From Vulcanisaeta distributa JCM 11216 (lineage in GTDB: Archaea; Thermoproteota; Thermoprotei; Thermoproteales; Thermocladiaceae), in the NCBI RefSeq assembly GCF_001315985.1, contig NZ_BBBI01000009.1, forward strand, positions 1 through 64,000: a stretch of 64,000 nt of DNA. The letters are read 5' to 3'. Both the position numbers and the translations under genes were made by a program. Of the stretch, positions 30,111 to 39,187 are shown in pieces (the stretch's first letter is position 1; each line of letters starts with the position of its first letter). The notes under the pieces were generated by a model that made no database searches, was not told the DNA's origin, and saw only the letters and a program-made list of their open reading frames with translations.

Positions 30111-31220
30111 ATGTCTAAGCTCGTAAGAAGGCTAATAGTGCTATACGTTGATAGGGATAACGACGTAGGCGAGAGACTTGGTGTTCCTACGCCAATAATT
30201 GGTAGGAATAACGTGCTTAAGGTGGCTACGGAATACATACTCAGGTACCCGGATGACTCCGATGCCAATGCCATGTTCGGCGCTATTCAACTCTATGACA
30301 CCTTAATCTCAACGTTTGGATCGGAAAATGTTGAGATAGCAGTAGTTACAGGAACCAGTTCAGAGGATGTTACGGCCGATATGAAGATACTTAATGAAGT
30401 TGATAGGATACTCCAGGTGTTTGATGCTGACGGTTTCATAGTGGTCTCTGATGGCCCATCTGACGAGGTGGTCGTTCCTCTAATACAATCAAGAAGGCCT
30501 GTGGTCTCCGTCAGAAGGATAGTCGTTAAGCAGACAAGGGGTTTTGAGGAATTTGCCGTGTTAGCCAGGTACTATATTGGTAAGTTATTTAGTGAGCCAA
30601 GGTATAGAAGGTACGCGCTTGGTGTGCCTGGAGCGCTTCTGCTGATTTATGGAGTCTTTTATAGCGTGTGGCCCTACATACCTTCAATAGTTAGGACCAT
30701 GATTATAGCAAGCATAACGATATTACTCGGCGTTTCATTTATGATTTATGGCTTTAACTTTCATGAAAATATACTCCGATTCCTCAGGATGTATGAAGCC
30801 ACATTCTTCATATCCGCTCTCTCTATATTCTTCGTAATAATATACTCATTATCCACCTACTACATGCTGCACCAGACCATACCGCTTTGGGGGGGTCCAT
30901 TGAATGTATTTGACTTAATGGGACTCGTGATCGGCGCTATATTCACGGTTAATGCAATTGAGGTTTATATAAAATTCAGGGTAAGGCCGTTTGGTAGGAT
31001 AGCCGCTGATGTGCTCTTAACAATATTCCTGTTACTGGTGGCAAGCGACTTGGCTGGTTATATGCTTGGTAAGGTAGGTACGTATGCCCTACTTACCGAT
31101 TTGGCGATTTATACCGTGGTAGGGTTAATAACATTGATAACACTGGGCATTCTGAGGAATAAATATGGTAAGGCTAAGGGTGGAGGTAAGCCAGGATCTA
31201 AAGGCGTTGGCATACGGTGA
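30111..31220 (+). CDS. DUF373 membrane protein
   Basis: 369 residues. The first 150 residues form a soluble domain with LIVLYVDRDNDVGERLGVPTPII cut here as VLYVDRDNDVGERLGVPTP and AVVTGTSSEDVTADMKILNE. The rest has six to seven membrane segments. This is the archaeal DUF373 family, of unknown function. The 3' end overlaps the methyltransferase gene by about 55 bp, in part because the glycine-rich tail (KAKGGGKPGSKGVG) may be misread. Confidence 0.75.
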   Translation: MSKLVRRLIVLYVDRDNDVGERLGVPTPIIGRNNVLKVATEYILRYPDDSDANAMFGAIQLYDTLISTFGSENVEIAVVTGTSSEDVTADMKILNEVDRILQVFDADGFIVVSDGPSDEVVVPLIQSRRPVVSVRRIVVKQTRGFEEFAVLARYYIGKLFSEPRYRRYALGVPGALLLIYGVFYSVWPYIPSIVRTMIIASITILLGVSFMIYGFNFHENILRFLRMYEATFFISALSIFFVIIYSLSTYYMLHQTIPLWGGPLNVFDLMGLVIGAIFTVNAIEVYIKFRVRPFGRIAADVLLTIFLLLVASDLAGYMLGKVGTYALLTDLAIYTVVGLITLITLGILRNKYGKAKGGGKPGSKGVGIR

Positions 31221-31975
31221 ATTAGAGGCACTAAGCGATTTATCCGGCGGCTCTCTTGATCTCATTGATGATACTAAGGATTTAGTAATAGAGTATAGGG
31301 GGGGTGACCTTAACTCATTGAGTAGCGTCGTTTGTAGGGCATCATTGATTAAACGTATATGGATTATTAATGACGCAGTCGAGAAACCCCCTGGTTAAAC
31401 TTGATAGATCAAGATATAGAATTCTAAGAAGAGGTAGAAGAGATGATGCCGTTATTATTGATTTACGTATTGCAAGACTTCTCGTTAATTTAGCGAGAAC
31501 TAATGAGAATAAGATTTTCCTCGATCCCTTTGTTGGTTCGGGTGTAATAGCACAGGAGGCCCTTATGATCGGTGCCCACGTAATCGGGATAGACATTGAT
31601 TTGAGGCATATGAAATCATTGGTTGACAATGCGTACGTAGATACTGTGAACTCGGATTCCTTATTAAGTCCCATTAAGGATGAATCAATACATGCTATAG
31701 CCACCGATCCGCCATATAATAGGTTATCAATAAGTGAGGTAGACCTTGACTCGCTATATAGAAAATTTGCCGAGGAAGCCTTTAGAATTTTAAGAAGTGG
31801 CGGTTATGTGGCTTTTTCACACCCCCCCACTTATGTTGATTCCCTTGATTGGTTTCTAAGCACTGGCCTTGAACTAGTAATCAACGGTTTGCAGTATGTC
31901 CATGGTGGATTAACGCGGCTGATATACGTCTTTAGGAAGCCTAATCAATACCGAGTGATTTCCTTAAGTTCTTAG
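31165..31975 (+). CDS. tRNA (guanine-10 N2)-methyltransferase-like enzyme (frame broken once)
   Basis: About 269 residues after joining. The first part is VRLRVEVSQDLKALAYGELEAL, the start of archaeal TrmG10/Trm11 proteins. The second part has the SAM-binding motif IFLDPFVGSGVIAQEA and the catalytic ATDPPYNR, followed by RILRSGGYVAFSHPP. The break is at C5 near 31387, where four gives EKPLVKLDRSRYRIL. The enzyme methylates G10 of tRNA. The region between the N-terminus and the catalytic domain is shorter than usual, so the THUMP domain looks reduced. G7 at 31298 adds a glycine in EYRGGDLN. Confidence 0.75.
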
Positions 31976-32595
31976 CTGCGGCCACGGGATCGGGGGGCCT
32001 GCGTTATGGCCCTCCCAATAATTACCACATCAATGTTGGTATCCCTTATTTTAGGCGCTACCTTCTCATCAATACCACCAGCTATTGCTACGGCTAGACC
32101 ATAATTATCCTTAATACTCACAGCCTCGCTTAACAATCCCTCAATGGTTAAGCCCCTACTTCTCTGCACATCGATACCTAGGTGAAGACCCACGTAATCA
32201 GGCCTTAACCCCGCATTGAGTAATTCCTTGACCCTAGTAATGGGATCCCTAACACTTATCATATCAACTAATGATTTACCGCCAAGTCTCCTTGCCTCAT
32301 TTATGAACTCACCAATTGTCTCATTAGCCGCGGCGCCCAGGACACTCACTATATTAGCACCCGCATTAATGGCCAGCTCAGCCTCAAGGGCACCAACATC
32401 CATAGTCTTTAGGTCGGCCATGATCTCGGCATTGGGACAGGCAACCCTCAACGCGCTGATGATGAAAATACCGGCCGTCTTTATTAATGGCGTTCCCGCC
32501 TCAACGATATCCACAGCCCCAGCATTGCATAGTCTACGTGCCAGATGAACCGCCAAACTGGGCTCTATAAGGTCTAGCGCAACCTGTAGCTTCAA
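31941..32595 (-). CDS. hps: 3-hexulose-6-phosphate synthase
   Basis: About 217 residues. TIM-barrel enzyme that splits or forms hexulose 6-phosphate from ribulose 5-phosphate and formaldehyde. In archaea it mostly runs towards ribulose 5-phosphate, replacing the missing pentose phosphate pathway. Motifs are LQVALDLIEP, IVEAGTPLIKTAG, IMADLKTMDVG with the catalytic Asp-Lys-x-Asp, and VAIAGGI. The C-terminus is broken at G6 (31992), and five restores APDPVAAAKNLR with a stop at 31941, overlapping the methyltransferase 3' end. Its partner isomerase (PHI) is not seen here. Confidence 0.85.
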
Positions 32596-32601
32596 TTAGA
32601 C

Positions 32602-33048
32602 TCACCAACTCCTAAATATTATCTTGACCGGAATACCCATCTTTAACTCAACGAGGATAGGCACATCGGCCTTATCGCCAAGCTTATTAATGATTACCTC
32701 AAGTACGTCCCTAACCCTGGCGAGCGCCATTAGCCTATCTGCCATGGCCTTTCTACTCTCATCAAGTGCCTCATACTCATCAATTGGCCTTGGGTCAAAG
32801 ATTATTTTTAACCCAGTAAGCTCTATCGCCGTTGACAATGATAACTGCTGGCCCTTTCCAACTATCTCCTCTATCATTTGCAGTAGTGCCATGTACTTAT
32901 CAGCCTTAACCTTTAAGTCGCCCATCATACCCTCAATCTCCTTAATCCTCTTCTCAAGATTACTTATTTGATTATTCACGTAATTAAGTAGTTCCTTGAC
33001 TCCGTTGAAGGTCATTAATTCGAGATCGGGCGCACTTGACATATTCAT
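32602..33048 (-). CDS. Unknown coiled-coil protein (148 residues)
   Basis: Residues 15-65 form a coiled coil (NYVNNQISNLEKRIKEIEG). The rest is mixed with VPILVELKMGIPVKIIF at the end. I do not recognise the family. It lies 6 bp upstream of the HPS start on the same strand, so the two are probably co-transcribed. A TATA-like stretch lies near 33065. Confidence 0.5.
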   Translation of the reverse strand: MNMSSAPDLELMTFNGVKELLNYVNNQISNLEKRIKEIEGMMGDLKVKADKYMALLQMIEEIVGKGQQLSLSTAIELTGLKIIFDPRPIDEYEALDESRKAMADRLMALARVRDVLEVIINKLGDKADVPILVELKMGIPVKIIFRSW

Positions 33049-33103
33049 GATATATTGCCAAGATACTTTAAAAAAATATCGCTTGCGAAAAAATAAATGC
33101 AGG

Positions 33104-34482
33104 TTAACTTAACCACCAGGGTCTTGCCCAAAGGAATTCCTCAATAATACTTCTTTCCTCTGGGCCGAAGATCCCCCCCAAATCATTGAAGGTCTTTAAT
33201 TTTACATACTGGGCATCATTTAGGGAACTCCTTAGGTGTCTTAATGATGCCATAGATGCTATATGCCTAATCGCATCGGTAATGTCTGAAAATTTTCTTC
33301 TTCTAATCACAAACCAACGTGAACCTCTTATGAACGGACCAATAACGCTCGGTTCATTAATGTACTTCTTAAGAAATCCCTCGGCAGCATCCGAGTTCAC
33401 GGGAGGCCCCTTATGTATTTCGTATGGAGGAAGCTCCAGTTCATTTAAGGAGATCATTAAAAGTATTACTGATCTATCATCACTCCAAGCCATTGATCTA
33501 ATAACCTTAAAATCAAGCTTCCTAAGGTTTTTTGTTAATGATACCATTAACTTCTTGATTTCGCCCCCCCATACAATGTCTGGCGATGTGTTACCTGGAT
33601 AGGGCATTCTCACAACCACGGTTGGTAACACCCAAACAGGCTTTGCCACTTTATGCATCTTCATGAAGAACTCCGTCCGTGGATTCCTAAGGAACTCCCG
33701 CGATGCTGCTATAGCCATAGCCAGCACATCCCTACTTATCGATGCCGCCGCATTGCGGTTTGGATCAACTGGGTCTATTATTATGACCGGTGACTTAAAC
33801 TTCCTTACAGCATCCCTCTCGTTGTATGTACCTGTCATGTCTATAAACACATGCTTTATTGGCCAATTACTAATGGCCTTTACTACATTAATAAACGAAC
33901 CATAGTGTATTACCAGTAACTCGCTCACATAACCACTGAATCCCTGAACCTTAATCTCGGCGCCATAAATACCCACCGACTTAAAGAAGGCCTTAAGTAG
34001 TCTCACATCGGTATTTCTTTGGCCAAGCTTACTCTTTATGAATTCGGTGTGTAATGGCGTCCTGTCAGCTGCGGTTAATGGTTTCTCACCAGGGTTTATG
34101 CGTATGCATGGTACTACATCGATCTCGAAATCACCAATTAAAAATTGAATATAAGGATGCTGCGCATACTTAATGTTCCAGTTAATGTTATTCTCAACGG
34201 CTATGCTTATTAAATCATTGATTATACTACCATCCTTAATCATATTAAAATAATCCCTGGATAAAACAATAAAGATATCGATATCCCTATCCCCCCCGGT
34301 AACCACGTGTCCTTAGCCACAGAACCCTGTATTGTTACATCGAAATTCCTATAATTACGCTTTAATAATTCACTCGTTAATAATTTAAGTATATCATTTG
34401 CTACATTCATTACTTTAACCTTCTCCTCGGGGGCTTGGTGTAACGATTTTCGTAGCTCCAATATGACTTCCTCAATATTCAC
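33104..34482 (-). CDS. cca: Archaeal (class I) CCA-adding enzyme (frame broken once)
   Basis: tRNA nucleotidyltransferase that repairs or adds the 3' CCA end. About 460 residues. The N-terminus MNIEEVILELRKSL leads to VTIQGSVAKDTWLPG and, in the next frame, DRDIDIFIVLSRDYF, the G-S and D-x-D that bind metal and nucleotide. Then FEIDVVPCIRI gives the third carboxylate, and RNTDVRLLKAFFKSVGIYGAE is the archaeal central domain. The break is at C7 34292-34298, where a shorter run gives PGSDRDID-like sequence. C7 runs near 33174 and 33565 keep the frame. Confidence 0.9.
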
Positions 34483-34528
34483 GGTATAAATTATACTATG
34501 AAACGCATTATAAACTCACTCCTATCAC

Positions 34529-35886
34529 CTACCTATTAATGACTGCATCAAGCCTATCCTTAATTCTAAGAAGTAAATCCTTAATTCTATCAAGGAAGCC
34601 CTCATCCACAATAAAGCCACGTAACTCCTCGATTATTTCATCAACACCCATATCGAGCAGGTTCAAACCGAGACCTGCCAAGTAGGCAAGTACCTCAAGG
34701 GCTAAGTCCTCACTTAAGCCCTCCTCATTAATAACGTCCACCATAAACTTACCAACAACGTATAACTTAAGTGTATTAACGTCAGTATTAAGTACGTGGG
34801 CTAAACCCTCATAATCACCTCTACGGAATTCCTCAATAAATGCGTTAAAGCTGCCGTACCTATCCCTAATTACGTTATCGAAGTACCTACTAACTGCCTT
34901 AACGTATTTCGAGTATATCCTAACGGCATCATCGATTTCCTCAACACTGTCTATGGCGCCTCTATAGGACATTACGGCGCCCTCTGTCGTTAGCTCATCA
35001 ATTAAGCCCTCATTTATTAATTCAAGGAATTTATCACCGGCCTCCTCGTAAGTCTTCCAATCACCCTCTTCAATGGCCTTACATAGTAGGTAGAAGCTGA
35101 ACATAGATCGCCCTTTATCTTCACGGCACTCCAATACTCTTCGCTCAGACCCTGGACATTACTTAAGGCGTTTCTGCAAATATCGTAATACTGCATGGCC
35201 CTCGCTATATCGCCATGGGTAAAATAATAATTGGCCAGGACCTCTGATGAGTCCATCATGCTCAATACCTCATTAGCCCTCGCCTCCTCAATACCAACAG
35301 CCTCCCTGAAATTAATCACAGACGACGCATACAATTTAGACGCATCCTCAATCATGCCCTTCTCGGCATCGTGATTGCCCTCATCATGGAGCCTCGATGC
35401 CTTAACCCCTAAGGTCCTCGGCCCTGGCTATCTTCGACATAGCTCCATGAACCGTGCCTTACTAATGTTACCAATACCCTCATAAACGGCGGCAGCCACG
35501 CTGAACCTGGTAATTGCCCTGTCGTAGGCAGCTATTGAGTATAGCGCTATTCCAAGGGCCTCATTCACCCTAGCGCCTAATTCGTCCTTTATGTCGATGC
35601 CTATATTATCATCGACAGCGATAATGCCTGGCTCTAGATCCATGCTAATTAATAATTGTACCAGGTCTGGAACCTTGTCTAGGTCTATGAACCTAATAAC
35701 TTTAGTAACACCATTCTTAATACTTTCCTCATCCAAGTCCTTAATAAATGAGTAATCGCTTATGGATAGCGTGCACTCGTTATTACAGGATGCCAGATCA
35801 TGAAATGCACTATTTCTAATTAAGTCCTTGGGTACAGTACCTTCAGCAATTGCATGAATATTGATGCCACAGAGTTTGTTATGCAT
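34529..35886 (-). CDS. Helical-repeat (TPR-like) protein, frame broken
   Basis: Three frames on the minus strand join into about 450 residues. The N-terminal 70 residues are mixed (MHNKLCGINIHAIAEG). From about residue 110 the protein is a chain of helices with TPR-like pairs such as ALYSIAAYDRAITRFSVAAA, VLANYYFTHGDIARAMQYYD and LLCKAIEEGDWKTYEEAGDK. The breaks lie near 35410-35430 and 35105. The C-terminus is LLLRIKDRLDAVINR. It probably acts as a scaffold. No partner is evident. It follows the CCA gene on the same strand. Confidence 0.55.
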
Positions 35887-36030
35887 TCACGATCCCAATG
35901 ACAAGCATCCGGTATATTACCCACATTAAGCACCTTCAAATGTCGGGACCCGCCCTAATTAATTTTATTAATCCTAAGCTAAATAATGGCACAATAAAGA
36001 TTAAAAGATCCAATAGGGTAGGTACTATAT

Positions 36031-37152
36031 ATGAAAAGTTATGATGTGATAATACTAGCTGGCGGATTAGCGACAAGGCTCAGGCCCCTTAGTTATTCAC
36101 GCCCTAAGCCCCCCCTATTGCCTGTGCTTGATAAGGAGATCATTGATTGGATCATGGAGTCGGTAACGAAGATACCACTAAATAGAATATTCATATCAAT
36201 AAGGTACATGGGTGACTTAATAAAGGAGCACATGGAAAGGGTATGGAGTGAGTTTAGGGATAAGCTGATATTTGTGACGGAAAACAAGCCATTAGGTGAT
36301 GCTGGCCCAATCTCCTTAATTAATGAGAAATATGAGCTTTCAGATACGTTCCTCGTGGTTTACGGAGACATACTCAGCGATATTGATGCAAGGGCCCTTG
36401 TAAACTTCCACGAAAAGATGGGCGGGACTGCTACAATAACACTCACAAGAGTTGATGATGTGTCTAGGTATGGAGTCGCCCAACTAGACGAGACAGGCAA
36501 GATAATAAACTTCATAGAAAAACCCAAGCAATACGTTGGTTCCAACTTAATAAATGCGGGCTTTTATGTTTTCACGAAAGAGATTACTAAGTTAATACCA
36601 AAGAATCCGGAGGGTCAGGTTAAGCTTGCTATTGATGTTGTTCCAAGGTTACTAAGGATTGGGAAGGTCTATGGGTTTATACATAGTGGTCTTTGGTTTG
36701 ATATCGGCACACCAGAGGATTATATGAAGGCAAACTTCAGCATCCTGGTTAGTAGGTGTAAGGATGATAATGATTGTGTAAGTACCGACCTACCACAATC
36801 AGTTACAATACAACCCCCAGTCTACTTAGGGCCTAACGTCACTATCGGGAGTAATACGGAGATTGGTCCGAACGTTATAATACATAGGAATACCAAGATT
36901 GGGAGTACTGCTAAGATAGTTAATTCGCTCATCTTTGAGGGGGGGTCCTCATTGTGTGATGGCGTTTACATATCGGGAAGTATCATTGGGAGTAATACGT
37001 ACATTGGTAAATGGGCTAGGGTTGAGGATGGGTCTGTGATTGGTGATGGCGTTTACATAAAGGACTCGGTGTTCATAGCGAAGAACACGAAGATAGGCCC
37101 GTATAGAGAAATAATGGAGTCAATATACAAGGAAGGCGAGATCATCCTATAA
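36031..37152 (+). CDS. Nucleotide-sugar pyrophosphorylase with left-handed beta-helix
   Basis: 373 residues. The N-terminal nucleotidyltransferase domain has VIILAGGLATRLRPLSYSRP (activation loop), GDILSDIDARALVNFHEK, and INAGFYVFTKEI. The C-terminal part from about residue 255 shows hexapeptide repeats (VTIGSNTEIGPNVIIHRNTK). This architecture matches GDP-mannose or glucose-1-phosphate pyrophosphorylases. The exact sugar is not clear. C7 at 36109 makes PKPPLLPVL where relatives have PKPLLPV; G7 at 36939 adds a glycine. A short AT-rich leader with TAGTACTATATA-like sequence precedes the start. Confidence 0.8.
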   Translation: MKSYDVIILAGGLATRLRPLSYSRPKPPLLPVLDKEIIDWIMESVTKIPLNRIFISIRYMGDLIKEHMERVWSEFRDKLIFVTENKPLGDAGPISLINEKYELSDTFLVVYGDILSDIDARALVNFHEKMGGTATITLTRVDDVSRYGVAQLDETGKIINFIEKPKQYVGSNLINAGFYVFTKEITKLIPKNPEGQVKLAIDVVPRLLRIGKVYGFIHSGLWFDIGTPEDYMKANFSILVSRCKDDNDCVSTDLPQSVTIQPPVYLGPNVTIGSNTEIGPNVIIHRNTKIGSTAKIVNSLIFEGGSSLCDGVYISGSIIGSNTYIGKWARVEDGSVIGDGVYIKDSVFIAKNTKIGPYREIMESIYKEGEIIL

Positions 37153-37189
37153 ACTAAAATTTAAATACCCATAGGCCGCATTAGGCCGA

Positions 37190-37678
37190 ATGTCCCAGGA
37201 AGTTAGGCAGATAGTGAGGATTGGCGATACTGACTTAGACGGATTTAAGCCCGTTGCTTACGCCTTAACCAGGATAAGAGGTATTGGAATACCAACAGCA
37301 TATGCCATATGCAGGTATTTGGGGATAAACCCATCAATTAGGTTAGGTCAACTTGACGATGAGACTATTAGGAAGCTTGATTGGGCCGTGAGGAATTTGC
37401 ACCAGTTTGCACCTGGTTGGTTCGTAAATAGGCCCAAGGATCCAGAAACGGGGGGGCGAAACATTCATCTACTGGGTGCAGACCTAGTGTTGGCAGCAAA
37501 AAGGGATATTGATTTAATGAAAAAACTAAGGAGCTGGAAGGGCATCAGACATAACCTGGGACTTAAGGTTAGGGGGGGCCAGAGGACCAGGACAACGGGT
37601 AGGTTAGGCTTAACGGTTGGTGTGGCAAAGGGTAAGACAGCAGCTGGGGGGGGAGGGGGGGGAGGCGGTAGCAAATAA
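37190..37678 (+). CDS. rps13: Small-subunit ribosomal protein uS13
   Basis: 162 residues. Conserved segments are IVRIGDTDLDG, ALTRIRGIGIPTAYAICRYL, and HNLGLKVRGGQRTRTTGR. The last normally reads VRGQRTRTTGR, so the G7 at 37573-37579 inserts a glycine in an invariant motif that contacts rRNA and tRNA. A second G7 at 37450 turns TGR into TGGR. The C-terminus ends in a run of eight glycines coded by two G8 tracts, whose true length is unknown. Confidence 0.95.
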   Translation: MSQEVRQIVRIGDTDLDGFKPVAYALTRIRGIGIPTAYAICRYLGINPSIRLGQLDDETIRKLDWAVRNLHQFAPGWFVNRPKDPETGGRNIHLLGADLVLAAKRDIDLMKKLRSWKGIRHNLGLKVRGGQRTRTTGRLGLTVGVAKGKTAAGGGGGGGGSK

Positions 37679-37913
37679 GATGCAATATTATTATGTCATA
37701 ATATATTAATCATTAATAACTAATTATAGATGTTTTGATAAGTACTTAGTTGTGTTATTCATTATGTATTCTTTTGTATTCAATTCTAATCTATATAATA
37801 GTGTACGTATTAAGTTATCATTATTTCTTTGTATATGATACTTCTACTAGGCATGTTTTACACTTGAAGAGAAAGAAATTTAAAAGGACAGGCAGTGGTT
37901 ACCATGATCGAGT
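37679..37913. other. AT-rich spacer after rps13
   Basis: 235 bp without a gene. A 7-1-7 palindrome (TATTATG-T-CATAATA) lies at 37689-37703, just after the rps13 stop. The TATA-like AAATTTAAAA at about 37877 probably serves the next gene. Confidence 0.4.
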
Positions 37914-38421
37914 ATGAGTATCGTGAAGTCATTGATTAAACTTGAATTTAGGGAGTTAAGGAGTAGTGATATGAAAATGGTTATTGATTTATATAATTCA
38001 CTAAGTAGCGATAGTATTTATTATAGGTTCAGGGGGGGTTTCTTTAAGGATTTTGAGAAGTACGTAAAGTCAGTCTTTTCTGATTCACGTAATATAGTCT
38101 ATGGAGCCTTCCTGGGTAATGAATTGGTTGGCGTCTTAGAAGCTGTTTACATAAGTGATGGTTGTTATGAAATGGCTATCGTGGTTAAAGACGGCTATCA
38201 GGGTAGGGGGTATTGGTACTAAGCTCGTTGCCTACGCAATCAATGACCTGAAGAGAAGAGGTATTAAGACCTTAATTGCGTACACCACCCCCCCTGATAA
38301 TTATAGGATTCTAGCAATATCCAGGAAGTTCCATGGAACCATAAAATGTATGCATGATGAATGCACCACAGTCTTTAATCTACAGAGCATGAATATAAAT
38401 GCTGATCAATTCTTAAATTAA
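37914..38421 (+). CDS. GNAT family N-acetyltransferase (frame broken once)
   Basis: About 168 residues. LEFRELRSSDMKMVIDLYNSL is the GNAT start, ELVGVLEAVYI the central strand, and GYQGRGIGTKLVAYAINDLK the acetyl-CoA loop after repair. The break is at G5 near 38206; four gives GRGIG. C7 at 38288 and G7 at 38032 keep the frame. The N-terminal part resembles protein acetyltransferases of the Pat type, but a substrate cannot be named. Confidence 0.75.
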
Positions 38422-38442
38422 AGACCGTTTAATTACATTACC

Positions 38443-39129
38443 GTGGAGAAGGTAATATTATTACTCACTGAGACCTCCCTTGAGACGGTACCCAAGGAGT
38501 TATTGAGTAATCCAGTGATAATAAGGGACGCGAGAAGGAGAGGGATAAACCCAAGGTACTTAATCCTTGATAGGGCGAGGCATCATAGGTTAATGATTAA
38601 TCTACCCAATGCTGAAAAGCGTGGAAGGCCGGATATACTTCATCAAGTACTCCTTCTAATTCAAGGTAGCTTACTTGCACGTAATAACTTAATTAAGACC
38701 TACATACACACAATAAATGGCTTGGTGATTGATGTTGACCCAGAAATACGCCCACCACGTAATTATAATAACTTCATTGGATTAATGAGCCAACTATTTG
38801 AATTGGGTAGGGTGCCACCCACTGGGAGACCGCTGATGAGGTTTGTGAATGGAATTAATTACGTATTAAATACCGAATTACCTGACCGTAAAATACTCCT
38901 TGATGATGTGAGGGGTAAAGAGATAGGGTTGAAGACCTTTGTTAATTATGTGAAGAACTTTAAAAGACCTTTAATAATGATAGGCGCATTTCCTAAGGGT
39001 TCATTTGAAGAACGTACTTACGAATTAGCTGATGATATTTTAAAAATTGGGAAGTATGTCATGGATTCATCATCAATATTGTGTAGGTTATTAACAACAC
39101 TTGAAATCGAAATGGGACTCATCACCTGA
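38443..39129 (+). CDS. nep1: Nep1/Emg1 16S rRNA pseudouridine N1-methyltransferase
   Basis: SPOUT-family enzyme that methylates a pseudouridine in helix 35 of 16S rRNA and helps small-subunit assembly. 228 residues, GTG start at 38443. Typical segments are VILLLTETSLETVP, RARHHRLMINL, EKRGRPDILHQVLL and PLIMIGAFPKGSF. No homopolymer break. It follows uS13 and the acetyltransferase on the same strand, fitting a ribosome-related region. Confidence 0.9.
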   Translation: MEKVILLLTETSLETVPKELLSNPVIIRDARRRGINPRYLILDRARHHRLMINLPNAEKRGRPDILHQVLLLIQGSLLARNNLIKTYIHTINGLVIDVDPEIRPPRNYNNFIGLMSQLFELGRVPPTGRPLMRFVNGINYVLNTELPDRKILLDDVRGKEIGLKTFVNYVKNFKRPLIMIGAFPKGSFEERTYELADDILKIGKYVMDSSSILCRLLTTLEIEMGLIT

Positions 39130-39187
39130 AAAATAAGTAAACATTTATAATTTCATCCCTTTAATAATCGAGAATAAGTGTTGGGTT

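Noticed and set aside
37689-37703. Palindrome after rps13 as a regulatory operator
   Set aside because: Short, in very AT-rich DNA, and 210 bp from the next start. It can arise by chance.
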